The notes beneath the pieces are model-generated. The model made no database searches. It saw only the letters and a program-made list of their open reading frames with translations, and was not told the DNA's origin. A stretch of 64,000 nt of DNA, taken from positions 1 to 64,000 of the forward strand of contig MPMR01000013.1 of assembly GCA_002238605.1 (NCBI GenBank), given 5' to 3'. The position numbers and the translations under genes are program-made. This document shows, piece by piece, positions 34,682 through 42,703 of the stretch; the first letter of the stretch is position 1; every line of letters starts with the position of its first letter. The DNA comes from BD2-11 clade cluster bacterium bin43 (lineage in GTDB: Bacteria > Gemmatimonadota > Gemmatimonadetes > Longimicrobiales > Gaopeijiaceae).

Positions 34682-35835
34682 ACCTCGACCGGGTTCGCGG
34701 GGCGTTCCCGATTCTCCAGCGCCGCAACTACCTGAATTCCTGCTCGCTGGGCGCCCTCTCGACCCGGGCCGAGGAGCGCCTGCAGGACTTCCTCGATCGA
34801 TGGCACGACATGGGCGCCTCGGCGTGGTACGAGCACTGGTGGGAGCTCCTCGCGGAACTCCGGCGGCGCGTCGCGGACCTCTTCGCGGCCCCCGCCGGGA
34901 CCATCGCGCTCATGCCCTCCACCTCCGCCTGCCTCTCGGTCATCTCCGAGAGCCTGGACTGGTCGGAGCGCAACCGCATCGTCACGACCGAGCTCGACTT
35001 TCCCACGCTCCTGTACCAATGGAAGGTGCGTCCCGGCGTGGAGATGGTCGTTCTGGAGAGCCCGGACGGCGTCCGGGTCGACCCGCAGCAGTTCGAGGAC
35101 GCCGTCGACGAGCGCACGCTGGCCATCGCCACCAGCCACGTCTTCTTCACCACCGGCGCCATCCTCGATCTGGAGTCGATCGCGGAGATCGCGCACCGCG
35201 CCGGTGCGTATTGCCTCATCGACGGATACCAGGGGGCGGGTCAGGTGCCGCTGGACCTGCCCGCGACCGGCGTCGATTTCTATACCGCCGGCCCCCTCAA
35301 GTGGCTCTGTGGAGGCCCGGGGCTCGCGTATCTGTACGTGCGCGAAGACCTGATCCCCGCCCTCGAGCCGAGGATCACGAGCTGGTTCGCGACCGAGGAC
35401 CAGTTCCGCTTCAATCCGGGCGACTTCCGCTACCACGCGGACGCGCGCCGCTTCGAGCTCGGGACCCCCGCACTCGCCACGGTCCACACTGCCCTCGGCG
35501 GCCAGGACCTCATCGATCAGGTGGGCGTCGAGGCGATTCGGGCCCGGAACGTGACGCTGACCGAGCGACTGATCGAAGGCTGCCGGGCCGCCGGTCTCTC
35601 ACCCCGGGTCGCGGGCCACCCGGATGAGCGCTCGGCGATCGTTCCCGTTCGCCATCCGGCGCCCGCGGACGCGGTGAGCCACCTCGCCGACCGCGGAATC
35701 ATCGTGGACAGCCGTCCGGGCGTGGTCCGGGCCAGCCCGCACTACTACAACACTGCGGATGAAGTAGACGAATTCGTGGACGTATTGGCGGAGGCGAGGC
35801 TCGCGGTGGGGACGAGCGCCGCCGCCGGCGCTTGA
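34678..35835 (+). CDS. Aminotransferase class V-fold PLP enzyme
   Basis: The 385-residue protein matches the class V fold: NYLNSCSLGALSTRAEERLQ at the start, MPSTSACLSVISESLDW for the phosphate region, TSHVFFTTGAILDLESI, DGYQGAGQVPLDLPATGVDF with the Asp that contacts the pyridine ring, and the PLP lysine in TAGPLKWLCGGPG. Relatives include cysteine desulfurases, kynureninases and isopenicillin N epimerase-like proteins; the short C-terminal domain and lack of a mobile Cys argue against a desulfurase. GTG 34678 overlaps the hydantoinase stop. A C-S lyase, epimerase or kynureninase-like activity on the ring-opened amino acid is possible, but no single one is supported. Confidence 0.85.
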   Translation: MNLDRVRGAFPILQRRNYLNSCSLGALSTRAEERLQDFLDRWHDMGASAWYEHWWELLAELRRRVADLFAAPAGTIALMPSTSACLSVISESLDWSERNRIVTTELDFPTLLYQWKVRPGVEMVVLESPDGVRVDPQQFEDAVDERTLAIATSHVFFTTGAILDLESIAEIAHRAGAYCLIDGYQGAGQVPLDLPATGVDFYTAGPLKWLCGGPGLAYLYVREDLIPALEPRITSWFATEDQFRFNPGDFRYHADARRFELGTPALATVHTALGGQDLIDQVGVEAIRARNVTLTERLIEGCRAAGLSPRVAGHPDERSAIVPVRHPAPADAVSHLADRGIIVDSRPGVVRASPHYYNTADEVDEFVDVLAEARLAVGTSAAAGA

Positions 35836-35923
35836 TTGGTTTCCCGGCCCCCTCTTTTGTCTGCCACAAATACCGAGATATGGCAAACAACGGAGGGTAT
35901 GGCAGGAAGGGGGTAGGTAGGCA

Positions 35924-36025
35924 GGACCGGGGGTATGGCAGGAATGGGGATATGGCAGGAATGGGGATATGGCAGGAATGGGGATATGGTAGGACCGGGG
36001 ATATGGTAGGACCGGGGAGCTGGTC
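35924..36025 (+). repeat. 17-base tandem repeat, six copies, between convergent genes
   Basis: Six consecutive 17-base units vary around GGAATGGGGATATGGCA; the outer units read GGACCGGGG instead of GGAATGGGG. The array ends exactly at the TAG (36026-36028) of the minus-strand deacylase gene and lies in the space between it and the plus-strand aminotransferase-fold gene. The period is not a multiple of three and no frame continues through it, so it is not coding. There is no clear hairpin; a role in transcription termination or slippage-prone spacer DNA is possible. Confidence 0.85.
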
Positions 36026-37027
36026 CTATCCCGGCAGGTCGTCCCTGACCTCGTCGATGATGCCGTAGAAGCAGCACCACTCGCCCTCGATCACTGCGGG
36101 GCGTGAGCGCAGTCCGAACACCACGCCCTCCCGCGGGGCCACGACTTCACCGCGCACGTCGCCATAGAGATCGAAGATCCGTCCCAGCGGCGTCCCCGCC
36201 GGGATCGGCGTTTCGAAGGGCACGCCCGGCTCCCCGACCCACATGCCCGACGCCGGCGCCAGCAGCGCCTGCTGATGCCCCATCCGCCACTCGGGGGCAT
36301 GGCGAGCTTCGCCCTCGATCATCCCGTAGTGGCGCATGACGTTGCGGTAGCTGCCCGCCAGGTCCTCGGCCACGGCATGGAAGTCGGAGGTGAGCGTGCG
36401 GCAGTTGCCCCCCAGCTCGATGGTGATTCCGGCCTTGCCCCGCTCCGCGATCTTCGAGGAAGGATTGGCGCCGCCCACCCCGCTGCGAAACACGAGGTCC
36501 CACTGCGGCCCCATCGCGGCCGCCAGCTCGAAGCTGACCGGGTTGTCGGAGGCGAAGATCATGTGCGCGAGGTAGGAGTGCTCCCCGCCCGAGTGGACGG
36601 CGATCTGGAGATCGCAGGCGTCCTTCATGGCCTCCCAGTGCGCCCACGCCGCCCGCTCCGTCGGGTAGCCATCGGCCCGCCCCGGGTAGATGCGGTTCAT
36701 GTCGTACGAGAAGGTGTCCAGCGGATCGCCGCGCTTGCCGGCCTCGAACGCGGGCACGTTCATCGCCGGGACCCCGACCACCGTCCCGCGCACACCCGCC
36801 GGATCGAGCGTCGCGAACAGCTTGAAGATCGAGAGCGCCCCCTCCGGCTCGTCCCCGTGGGTGGCACCGTTGATCCAGAGGATCGGCCCGTCGGATGCGC
36901 CCCGGCATAGCAGGATGGGAATCTCGCGTGCAACCGCCGCCACGTCGGATCCAACCGGGATCGCGCACCTGGCCATTGTCCCGGGGGGCGCCTCCGCGTT
37001 CCCGATCGCCAGCACTTCGTTGCTCAT
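36026..37027 (-). CDS. Succinylglutamate desuccinylase/aspartoacylase-family zinc hydrolase
   Basis: The product is an M14-type zinc deacylase of the AstE/AspA family. ILWINGATHGDEPEGALSIF carries the zinc-binding His and Glu (HxxE), DMNRIYPGRADG the substrate-binding Asn/Arg, and LQIAVHSGG the third zinc His. The C-terminal beta domain (GMWVGEPGVPFETPIPAGTP, EGVVFGLRS) is biotin-carrier-like, as usual. Such enzymes remove an acyl group from an N-acyl amino acid or similar. I chose the ATG at 37027 because CAGGATG lies just upstream; an ATG at 37060 would add 11 residues. It is the last gene of a minus-strand cluster of dehydrogenase, VOC and amidohydrolase genes. Confidence 0.85.
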   Translation of the reverse strand: MSNEVLAIGNAEAPPGTMARCAIPVGSDVAAVAREIPILLCRGASDGPILWINGATHGDEPEGALSIFKLFATLDPAGVRGTVVGVPAMNVPAFEAGKRGDPLDTFSYDMNRIYPGRADGYPTERAAWAHWEAMKDACDLQIAVHSGGEHSYLAHMIFASDNPVSFELAAAMGPQWDLVFRSGVGGANPSSKIAERGKAGITIELGGNCRTLTSDFHAVAEDLAGSYRNVMRHYGMIEGEARHAPEWRMGHQQALLAPASGMWVGEPGVPFETPIPAGTPLGRIFDLYGDVRGEVVAPREGVVFGLRSRPAVIEGEWCCFYGIIDEVRDDLPG

Positions 37028-37156
37028 GTATTCATCCTGTCCGAATCCTATATGTATCATGCATGGTGTGACCTGTTTCGCTATTCCACCGCCCTCAAGC
37101 TCCTGAGCATCGCCCGGGCTTCCTTCGGCGGGCCATGACGCTTCCGCTCCCTCGCA

Positions 37157-38239
37157 TCAGGCCGCCGGCTCCAGCGAAAACGGCACCCCCAGCTCTTCGG
37201 CGAGCGCCCGCAGCCGCACAACCGTCTTCGGGTCCATCGGGATCCCGTGCTTCAATCGATGCCGGGCGCGTTCCTGCTCCGCCTGGCCCGGCAGCCGAAC
37301 CGGCCGGGCCGGATCGATGGGCGGGGCCGCCAGCACGTCCGCGATCAACCGCTCGAGCCTCTCCCCGAATTCCTCCGACGACATGAACGCCTCGATGTCG
37401 ACGGCGATCATGGTGTGGGCCACGTCGTAGTTCCCGTCGTCCTGGAATACCTGCGCCCCGAACAGCGACCCCGTCAGCACACCCGTGAGAATGTCGGTGA
37501 TGAGGCTGAGGCCATAGCCCTTGTAGTCGCCGATGGGCAGGAGGGGCCCCTTCATGGCCGCGTCCGGGTCGGTCGTGCGGGCGCCCTCGGGCGTGAGCGC
37601 CCAGTGGTCCGGCATGGGCAGGCCCGCGCGTCCGAGCCAGCGCATCATCCCCTTGCCCGACTGGGTCAGCGCCATGTCCAACACGATGGGATCGCGTCCT
37701 CCGGGTCTCGGAACCGCCATGCCCCACGGGTTCGTGCCGAGGATCGGCCGGGTCGCGCCCCAGGGAGCCATCTCCGCGCCCGCGTTCGTCATCGAAATCC
37801 CGATCAGCCCCAGGTCCGCCGCCCGCCTGGCGTGGAAGCCGGCGATACCGAAGTGGTTGCTGTGCCGCACGCCGACCATCGCTACCCCGACCTGCCGCGC
37901 CATCTCCACGGCACGGTCCATGGCCCGCCGCGCGGCGACATACCCGAGTCCCTTGTTCGCATCGAGAAGCGCCGCGGCCGGCCGCTCCCGCACCCAGGTC
38001 ATCGGCGCATCGGGCAGGATCCCCCCGTTGCGCATGCGTCTCGCGTAGCGAAACAGCTTCTCCAGCCCCTGGTGCTGCCCCGGATGCCACCAGAGCGACG
38101 CCGTCACCACTCCGTCGGCGTTGATGCGCGCTTCCTCGGCGCTCGCGCCAAGCGCCCGCAGCACGTCCTCGGCGAATCCGCGCACCGAGGGCTCGCGAAA
38201 GCGCTCGACCGCGACCCGTTCGTCCAGATGGTAGGTAAT
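37157..38239 (-). CDS. Ldh_2-family malate/L-lactate/ureidoglycolate-type dehydrogenase, apparent AUU start
   Basis: The protein belongs to the type-2 malate/lactate dehydrogenase family, NAD(P)-dependent oxidoreductases of 2-hydroxy acids. VGVRHSNHFGIAGFHAR contains the catalytic His and substrate residues; TNAGAEMAPWGATRPILGTNPWGMAVP and GDYKGYGLSLITDILTGVL are diagnostic. Starting at the first GTG (38185) would cut the first helix. The in-frame ATT at 38239 is seven bases downstream of GGGGAG (38247-38252) and gives 360 residues, starting ITYHLDERVAVERF. CTG at 38227 is less well placed. The upstream VOC gene ends 25 bases before this start, so the genes are co-transcribed. Context suggests a 2-hydroxy or 2-keto acid intermediate. 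Confidence 0.85.
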   Translation of the reverse strand: MTYHLDERVAVERFREPSVRGFAEDVLRALGASAEEARINADGVVTASLWWHPGQHQGLEKLFRYARRMRNGGILPDAPMTWVRERPAAALLDANKGLGYVAARRAMDRAVEMARQVGVAMVGVRHSNHFGIAGFHARRAADLGLIGISMTNAGAEMAPWGATRPILGTNPWGMAVPRPGGRDPIVLDMALTQSGKGMMRWLGRAGLPMPDHWALTPEGARTTDPDAAMKGPLLPIGDYKGYGLSLITDILTGVLTGSLFGAQVFQDDGNYDVAHTMIAVDIEAFMSSEEFGERLERLIADVLAAPPIDPARPVRLPGQAEQERARHRLKHGIPMDPKTVVRLRALAEELGVPFSLEPAA

Positions 38240-38264
38240 GGCAGTGCTCCCCGGGCCGCTCAGG

Positions 38265-39152
38265 CTACTCCCCGAACCCCCAGCTGTGCGCGTGAGGCTG
38301 GATCAGCTCCGCCGTCATCCCGGGAAGCTGATCGGGATAGACGAACGCCTCGTAGCCGTCGTTGGCGTCAAAGATGGTGTCCTGGAAGAAGGGGATCCCG
38401 CGCTCGCGCAGGCCCGCGACATCGCCGTCGATGTCCGTGGTCTGCAGGGCGATGTGGTCCAGCCCCTCGCCCCGCGACTTCAGGAACCGGTTCACGCGCG
38501 ACTCCGGGTCCCAGTTCTGCACCAGGTGCAGCCAGCACTGGTTGGGGAAGAGGATGCGCGCGTCGAGCTGCCTGCCCTTGCCCTGATCGTTGCGATAGTC
38601 CTGGGCGACGAGCCCGAAGAAGCGCTCGAAGCGCGAGCAGGCGTCCGCCAGGTCGTGGACGCAGAGGCCGATGTGCTGCAGGCGGAACAGCTCCATCGAG
38701 TCGCTCACGGGCTCGCCCACCGCTTCCGGCGGATAGTACCAGCTACGGTCGTGCGACTGGATGAGCTCGATGGTCAGGCCGGGAAGCCTGTCGGGATAGA
38801 CGAACGCCTCGTAGCCGTCGTTGGCGTCGAGGATGCGGTTCTCCCACACCCCCACGCCGATCTCCCGAAGATGGGCGACATCGGCTTCGATGTCGTCCGT
38901 CTCCAGGCAGATGTGCTCCAGCCCCTCGCCCTTCTCCTGGAGAAACCGGTTCACGCGCGACTCCGGATTCCAGTTCTGGACGAGGTGCAGCCAGCACTCG
39001 TTGCCGAGGAGGATGCGGGCGTCGAGCTGCATCCCCTTGCCCTGGTCGTCCCGGAAATCGCGCGCCTTGAGCCCGAGAACGCGCTCGAAACGCGCGCAGG
39101 CGTCCTCCAGGTCGCGCACGACCATGCCGATGTGCTGCACACGAAGAATCAT
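38265..39152 (-). CDS. Tandem vicinal-oxygen-chelate (VOC) domain protein
   Basis: The 295-residue protein is two VOC (glyoxalase/dioxygenase) modules arising from a recent internal duplication: residues 1-140 and 154-295 share RLQHIG/RVQHIG starts, WLHLVQNW, ESRVNRFL and DANDGYEAFVYPD. Metal ligands are retained in both halves: His7, His80, Glu129 and His160, His233, Glu282 (His-His-Glu, as in methylmalonyl-CoA epimerase and 4-hydroxyphenylpyruvate dioxygenase-like proteins). ATG 39152 overlaps the stop of the upstream lipoprotein gene (ATGA). It could be an epimerase, lyase or dioxygenase; having two complete metal sites is unusual for two-module proteins, in which one site usually decays. 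Confidence 0.85.
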   Translation of the reverse strand: MILRVQHIGMVVRDLEDACARFERVLGLKARDFRDDQGKGMQLDARILLGNECWLHLVQNWNPESRVNRFLQEKGEGLEHICLETDDIEADVAHLREIGVGVWENRILDANDGYEAFVYPDRLPGLTIELIQSHDRSWYYPPEAVGEPVSDSMELFRLQHIGLCVHDLADACSRFERFFGLVAQDYRNDQGKGRQLDARILFPNQCWLHLVQNWDPESRVNRFLKSRGEGLDHIALQTTDIDGDVAGLRERGIPFFQDTIFDANDGYEAFVYPDQLPGMTAELIQPHAHSWGFGE

Positions 39153-40477
39153 CGCCCCGCCCCCACGGGATCGTTCCGGTACACTGTGCCCGCGCGCATG
39201 ACGAAGACCACGCGCCCGAGCGCCCCGATGTCCGCGGAGGGATCGCCCGCCACGGCGATCAGGTCCGCCTCGTAGCCGGGTACCACCGCGCCCAGCGACC
39301 CTCCGAGCCCGAGCGATTCGGCCGCCAGGCTGGTCGCCGACACCACCGCCGCCATGGGATCCTGGCCTCCCTCCTCGACGCGATAGACGAGCTCCCGCCA
39401 GTTGTTGCCGTGCGCCCCCGCCACGGCGTCGGTGCCGAACACGATTTCGAGCCCGTCCACGCTCAGCGCCTCCTGGAAGGTGGCCAGCGCCACTGGCACG
39501 GCCGCCCGCATCTGCTCGAAGCCCTCCTCGGTGTAGTTGCCGATGCCCAGGTATCGCTCCGCGTTGGTGAAATAGTTGTCGAAGATGACGTGGATGTGCG
39601 GGTCGTAGTAGAGCCCGCGCCCGGCCAGCAGCTCGAGCGTGGCCCGGTCCAGCAGGGCGCCGTGCTCGATTTGCGAGCATCCCGCCCGCGCCGCGCGGCT
39701 CGCGCTCTCGGGGCCGTGGGCGTGCACCACCGTGCGCAGGCCGTGCTCGCCGGCCCGGCCGCAGGCGGCGTCGAGCTGCTCCTGGCTGAGCGTCGGCCCG
39801 CCCCCCACCCGGATGCTTTCCGAGGCGAAGATCTTGATCACGTCCGCGCCCGCGGCCGCCATTTCGTCCACATGGGCCCGCATCGCGGCCGGCCCGCCGG
39901 TTCCCGCGTTGATCGCCCGGATCGAGGTGAGCACGCGCGGCCCCGGGAGCGTGCCGCCCGCGATCGCGTCGCGCACCGGGACGTCCTCCGCTCCGCCGAC
40001 GCTCTGCACGGTGGTGACGCCGCTCCGGAGCATCTTCCACGCGTTCTCGGCCGCGTACAGGGCCTGATCCTCGGGGCCATCGGTCGATTCCGCGGTGTGC
40101 AGCCGCCCGGCCTCGCGGTCGAAGTGCCATCCCAGGTGGACGTGGGTGTCGATCAGGCCGGGCAGCAGGGTGGCGCCCGACAGGTCGTAGACCGCGGCCC
40201 CGGCCGTGCTTCCGGCCTCGACGACCGCCTCGATGCGGCCCCCGCGCCCGCCCAGGGCTCCGCCGCGCCCGTCCAGCACGCGGTCGGCGCGCAGCACGAC
40301 CACGCCCTCCGCGGCCGTGCCGCCCGCACCGCCACCGGCGTCGCCCTGGCCGGTCGCCGGCGCCGCGCCCGTGTCCCCGGTCCCGGGCCCGTCGCCGCAA
40401 CCCGCCAACACCCCCAGGAGCGCCCCGATCCACCATGCCCGCGCCCGCCCGCCCTCAAGCTGCTGGCCTGCCATCAT
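39149..40477 (-). CDS. Amidohydrolase-family lipoprotein
   Basis: A 442-residue metal-dependent amidohydrolase anchored to a membrane by a lipidated cysteine: MMAGQQLEGGRARAWWIGAL then LGVLAGCGDG, a good lipobox. A Gly/Ala/Thr-rich linker of about 30 residues precedes the catalytic domain. Metal ligands are seen in LIDTHVHLGWHFD, ADVIKIFASE, VVHAHGPES, IEHGALLD and FGTDAVAGAH. ATG 40477 (followed by a second ATG) is used because AAGGAG lies 9 bases before it; upstream codons in the same frame are not signal-like. It would degrade extracellular or periplasmic amides or imides. It begins the minus-strand cluster and shares a 131-base divergent promoter region with the ABC exporter. Confidence 0.9.
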   Translation of the reverse strand: MMAGQQLEGGRARAWWIGALLGVLAGCGDGPGTGDTGAAPATGQGDAGGGAGGTAAEGVVVLRADRVLDGRGGALGGRGGRIEAVVEAGSTAGAAVYDLSGATLLPGLIDTHVHLGWHFDREAGRLHTAESTDGPEDQALYAAENAWKMLRSGVTTVQSVGGAEDVPVRDAIAGGTLPGPRVLTSIRAINAGTGGPAAMRAHVDEMAAAGADVIKIFASESIRVGGGPTLSQEQLDAACGRAGEHGLRTVVHAHGPESASRAARAGCSQIEHGALLDRATLELLAGRGLYYDPHIHVIFDNYFTNAERYLGIGNYTEEGFEQMRAAVPVALATFQEALSVDGLEIVFGTDAVAGAHGNNWRELVYRVEEGGQDPMAAVVSATSLAAESLGLGGSLGAVVPGYEADLIAVAGDPSADIGALGRVVFVMRAGTVYRNDPVGAGR

Positions 40478-40608
40478 CGCTTCCAACTCCTTCGCGCGGG
40501 CCCCGCACCCACCCGCGCAACTGGGGGGGTTCGCACCCGCCCGGATTGGATCCACCTCCCCTGCCGCTTCCAACCACTCCCGCTTGCCGCCATCTTTCGC
40601 CCGGCAAG

Positions 40609-42411
40609 ATGCAACGTTACCCGAAGGGGCGCGAGTCAGGGACGAAACTGGTGACGGACGACAAAGCGAAGAAGAAGCGGATCTCCGGCGCCAGCCTCAG
40701 GCACGCGTTCCACGAAATCATCTGGCCGCGGCGCAGGCTGGTTCTTCTCGGTCTCGTGCTGATCCTGATGAACCGCCTGGCCGGACTCGTCCTCCCGATC
40801 GCCACCCGTCCCCTCATCGACGACGTGATCGCGACGAGCGACCTCCCGGGACTGTTCCGGCTCCTCGGGGCGGTGGCGGTGGCGGTGGTCGTCCAGGCGG
40901 CCACGTCGTACACCCTGACCATGATGCTCAGCGTGGAGGCGCAGCGCCTCATCGCCGATCTGCGCACTCAGGTGCAGCGGCACGTGCTGAGCCTCCCCGT
41001 GCGCGTCTTCGACAACACCCGCTCGGGCGATCTCGTCTCGCGCATCATGGAGGACGTGCGGGGCGTCCGGAACCTGGTCGGAACCGGCCTTGTCCAGCTC
41101 GTCGGCGGGGTGATCACCGCGATTGTGGGCTTCGCGTACCTCCTCAGCATCTCTCCCATGATGACGCTGCTCACGCTGGGCCCGCTCGCCGCCTTCGCCA
41201 TCATCTCCACGAACGCCTTCCGCACGCTGCGGCCCGCGTTCCGCGAACGCGGCAAGATCCGCGCGGACGTCACGGGCCGGCTCACCGAGTCCCTCGGCGG
41301 CATTCGCGTCATCAAGGGCTTCCACGCCGTGAAGGCGGAAGGGACGATCTTCCGCGAGGGCGTCATGCGCATCTTCCGCAACATCAGGAAGACGCTCACC
41401 ACCTCCAGTCTGGTCACCAGCGCGGGTACGTTTTTCATGGGACTCGCGGGGGTCCTGGTGATGGGGTACGGCGGGTGGCTGATCGTTCAGGGCCAGCTTA
41501 CGGTGGGCGAACTCTTCTCGTTCACCTTCCTCCTGGGTTTCCTGATCGCTCCCGTGATCCAGATGGCCAACATCGGCACCCAGATGACGGAGGCCTTCGC
41601 CGGCCTCGACCGTACCGCCGAACTGCTCTCCTGGCCGACGGAGGACGACGATCCGAGGCGGGTCGTGGAGATGCCACGCATCCGCGGACGGCTTCGGTTC
41701 GAGGATGTGCACTTCCGTTACGAGGAGGACAAGCCCGTGCTCCGGGGAATCAGCTTCGACGTCGAGCCCGGGACCGTGGTCGCGCTCGTGGGAAGCTCCG
41801 GATCCGGCAAGTCGACGATGGCCAGCCTGGCCGCCTCCTTCCTCACGCCCGATGAAGGTCGCGTGCTCGTGGACGACGTCGACCTGAGCGAGGTGCGGCT
41901 GCCGAGCTACCGCAACCAACTGGGGCTGGTGCTCCAGGACGATTTCCTGTTCGACGGCACCATCAGCGAGAATCTGCTCTTCGCGCGCCCGGGCGCCAGC
42001 GGCGATGAAGTGAGGCACGCCGCCGGGCAGGCGTTCGTCACCGAGTTCAGCGACCGCTTCCCGGACGGGCTCGACACCGTCATCGGCGAACGCGGGGTCA
42101 AGCTCTCCGGCGGCCAGCGCCAGCGCGTCACCATCGCCCGGGCGATTCTCGCCGACCCGCGTCTCCTTTTTCTCGACGAAGCGACCTCTAGTCTGGACAC
42201 CGAGAGCGAAGCTCTCATCCAGGCTTCCCTGGCCCAGCTCCTGCGGGGACGCACCACGCTGGTGATCGCACACCGGCTGTCGACCATCCGTCGCGCCGAC
42301 CTCATCCTGGTGCTGGAGGAAGGCCGCATCGTGGAACGCGGCCGGCACGAGGATCTGGTCGCGCGCCGGGGCCGCTACCACGAGCTGTACACGGTCCAGG
42401 CCAGAATCTGA
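40609..42411 (+). CDS. ABC exporter, fused membrane and ATPase domains (MsbA-like)
   Basis: A 600-residue half-transporter with an N-terminal six-helix exporter domain (residues about 40-330, with RLTESLGGIRVIKGFHA as coupling segment) and a C-terminal ATPase. Walker A is GSSGSGKST, the Q-loop LVLQDDFLFDGTI, signature [16 protein letters not shown], Walker B LLFLDEATSSLD and switch His in VIAHRLSTI. It functions as a homodimer exporting lipids, peptides or drugs. ATG 40609 has no strong ribosome site; GTG 40651 is an alternative. It points toward the TonB receptor gene 290 bases downstream but has no sequence-visible link to it. Confidence 0.93.
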   Translation: MQRYPKGRESGTKLVTDDKAKKKRISGASLRHAFHEIIWPRRRLVLLGLVLILMNRLAGLVLPIATRPLIDDVIATSDLPGLFRLLGAVAVAVVVQAATSYTLTMMLSVEAQRLIADLRTQVQRHVLSLPVRVFDNTRSGDLVSRIMEDVRGVRNLVGTGLVQLVGGVITAIVGFAYLLSISPMMTLLTLGPLAAFAIISTNAFRTLRPAFRERGKIRADVTGRLTESLGGIRVIKGFHAVKAEGTIFREGVMRIFRNIRKTLTTSSLVTSAGTFFMGLAGVLVMGYGGWLIVQGQLTVGELFSFTFLLGFLIAPVIQMANIGTQMTEAFAGLDRTAELLSWPTEDDDPRRVVEMPRIRGRLRFEDVHFRYEEDKPVLRGISFDVEPGTVVALVGSSGSGKSTMASLAASFLTPDEGRVLVDDVDLSEVRLPSYRNQLGLVLQDDFLFDGTISENLLFARPGASGDEVRHAAGQAFVTEFSDRFPDGLDTVIGERGVKLSGGQRQRVTIARAILADPRLLFLDEATSSLDTESEALIQASLAQLLRGRTTLVIAHRLSTIRRADLILVLEEGRIVERGRHEDLVARRGRYHELYTVQARI

Positions 42412-42703
42412 GGTCCTCGCCTCCCGGAATCCGTCCGTCTTCACGGTACGAGACTTGCGGTTGCGTTGCTTTCCATCAAAACTGATTCAGCTACAAGGGG
42501 GTGACGGATGGAGCGCGTGAGTCGGTGTTCTGTCGCTTTGGGATGGCATTCTGTCGCTGTTTTCCGCAATATTGTCGTATCTTCCAGTCTGGGTCTTCCG
42601 GTCCTCTCGCCGCCGGATCTGCGGTTGTGGCGGCTGGGGTTCGTGGTCCCGGCTTGAATTGGTAAGGTTCGGTTTGGCTCCATATCACAGGAGGGATTTC
42701 CGT
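42412..42703 (+). promoter_or_regulatory. Intergenic leader of the TonB-receptor gene
   Basis: Nearly 300 bases without a gene, noticeably more AT-rich and T-tract-containing than the coding DNA, as expected for a promoter and leader. I cannot place a -35/-10 pair with confidence. The only clear signal is the ribosome site AGGAGGG at 42689-42695, nine bases before the ATG. No terminator follows the ABC exporter gene that I can see. Confidence 0.5.

Noticed and set aside
34678-35835. Naming the class V-fold enzyme kynureninase to complete the kynA pathway
   Set aside because: It lies 11 kb from kynA with a hydantoinase-like gene and lacks recognisable kynureninase-specific motifs around the PLP lysine.
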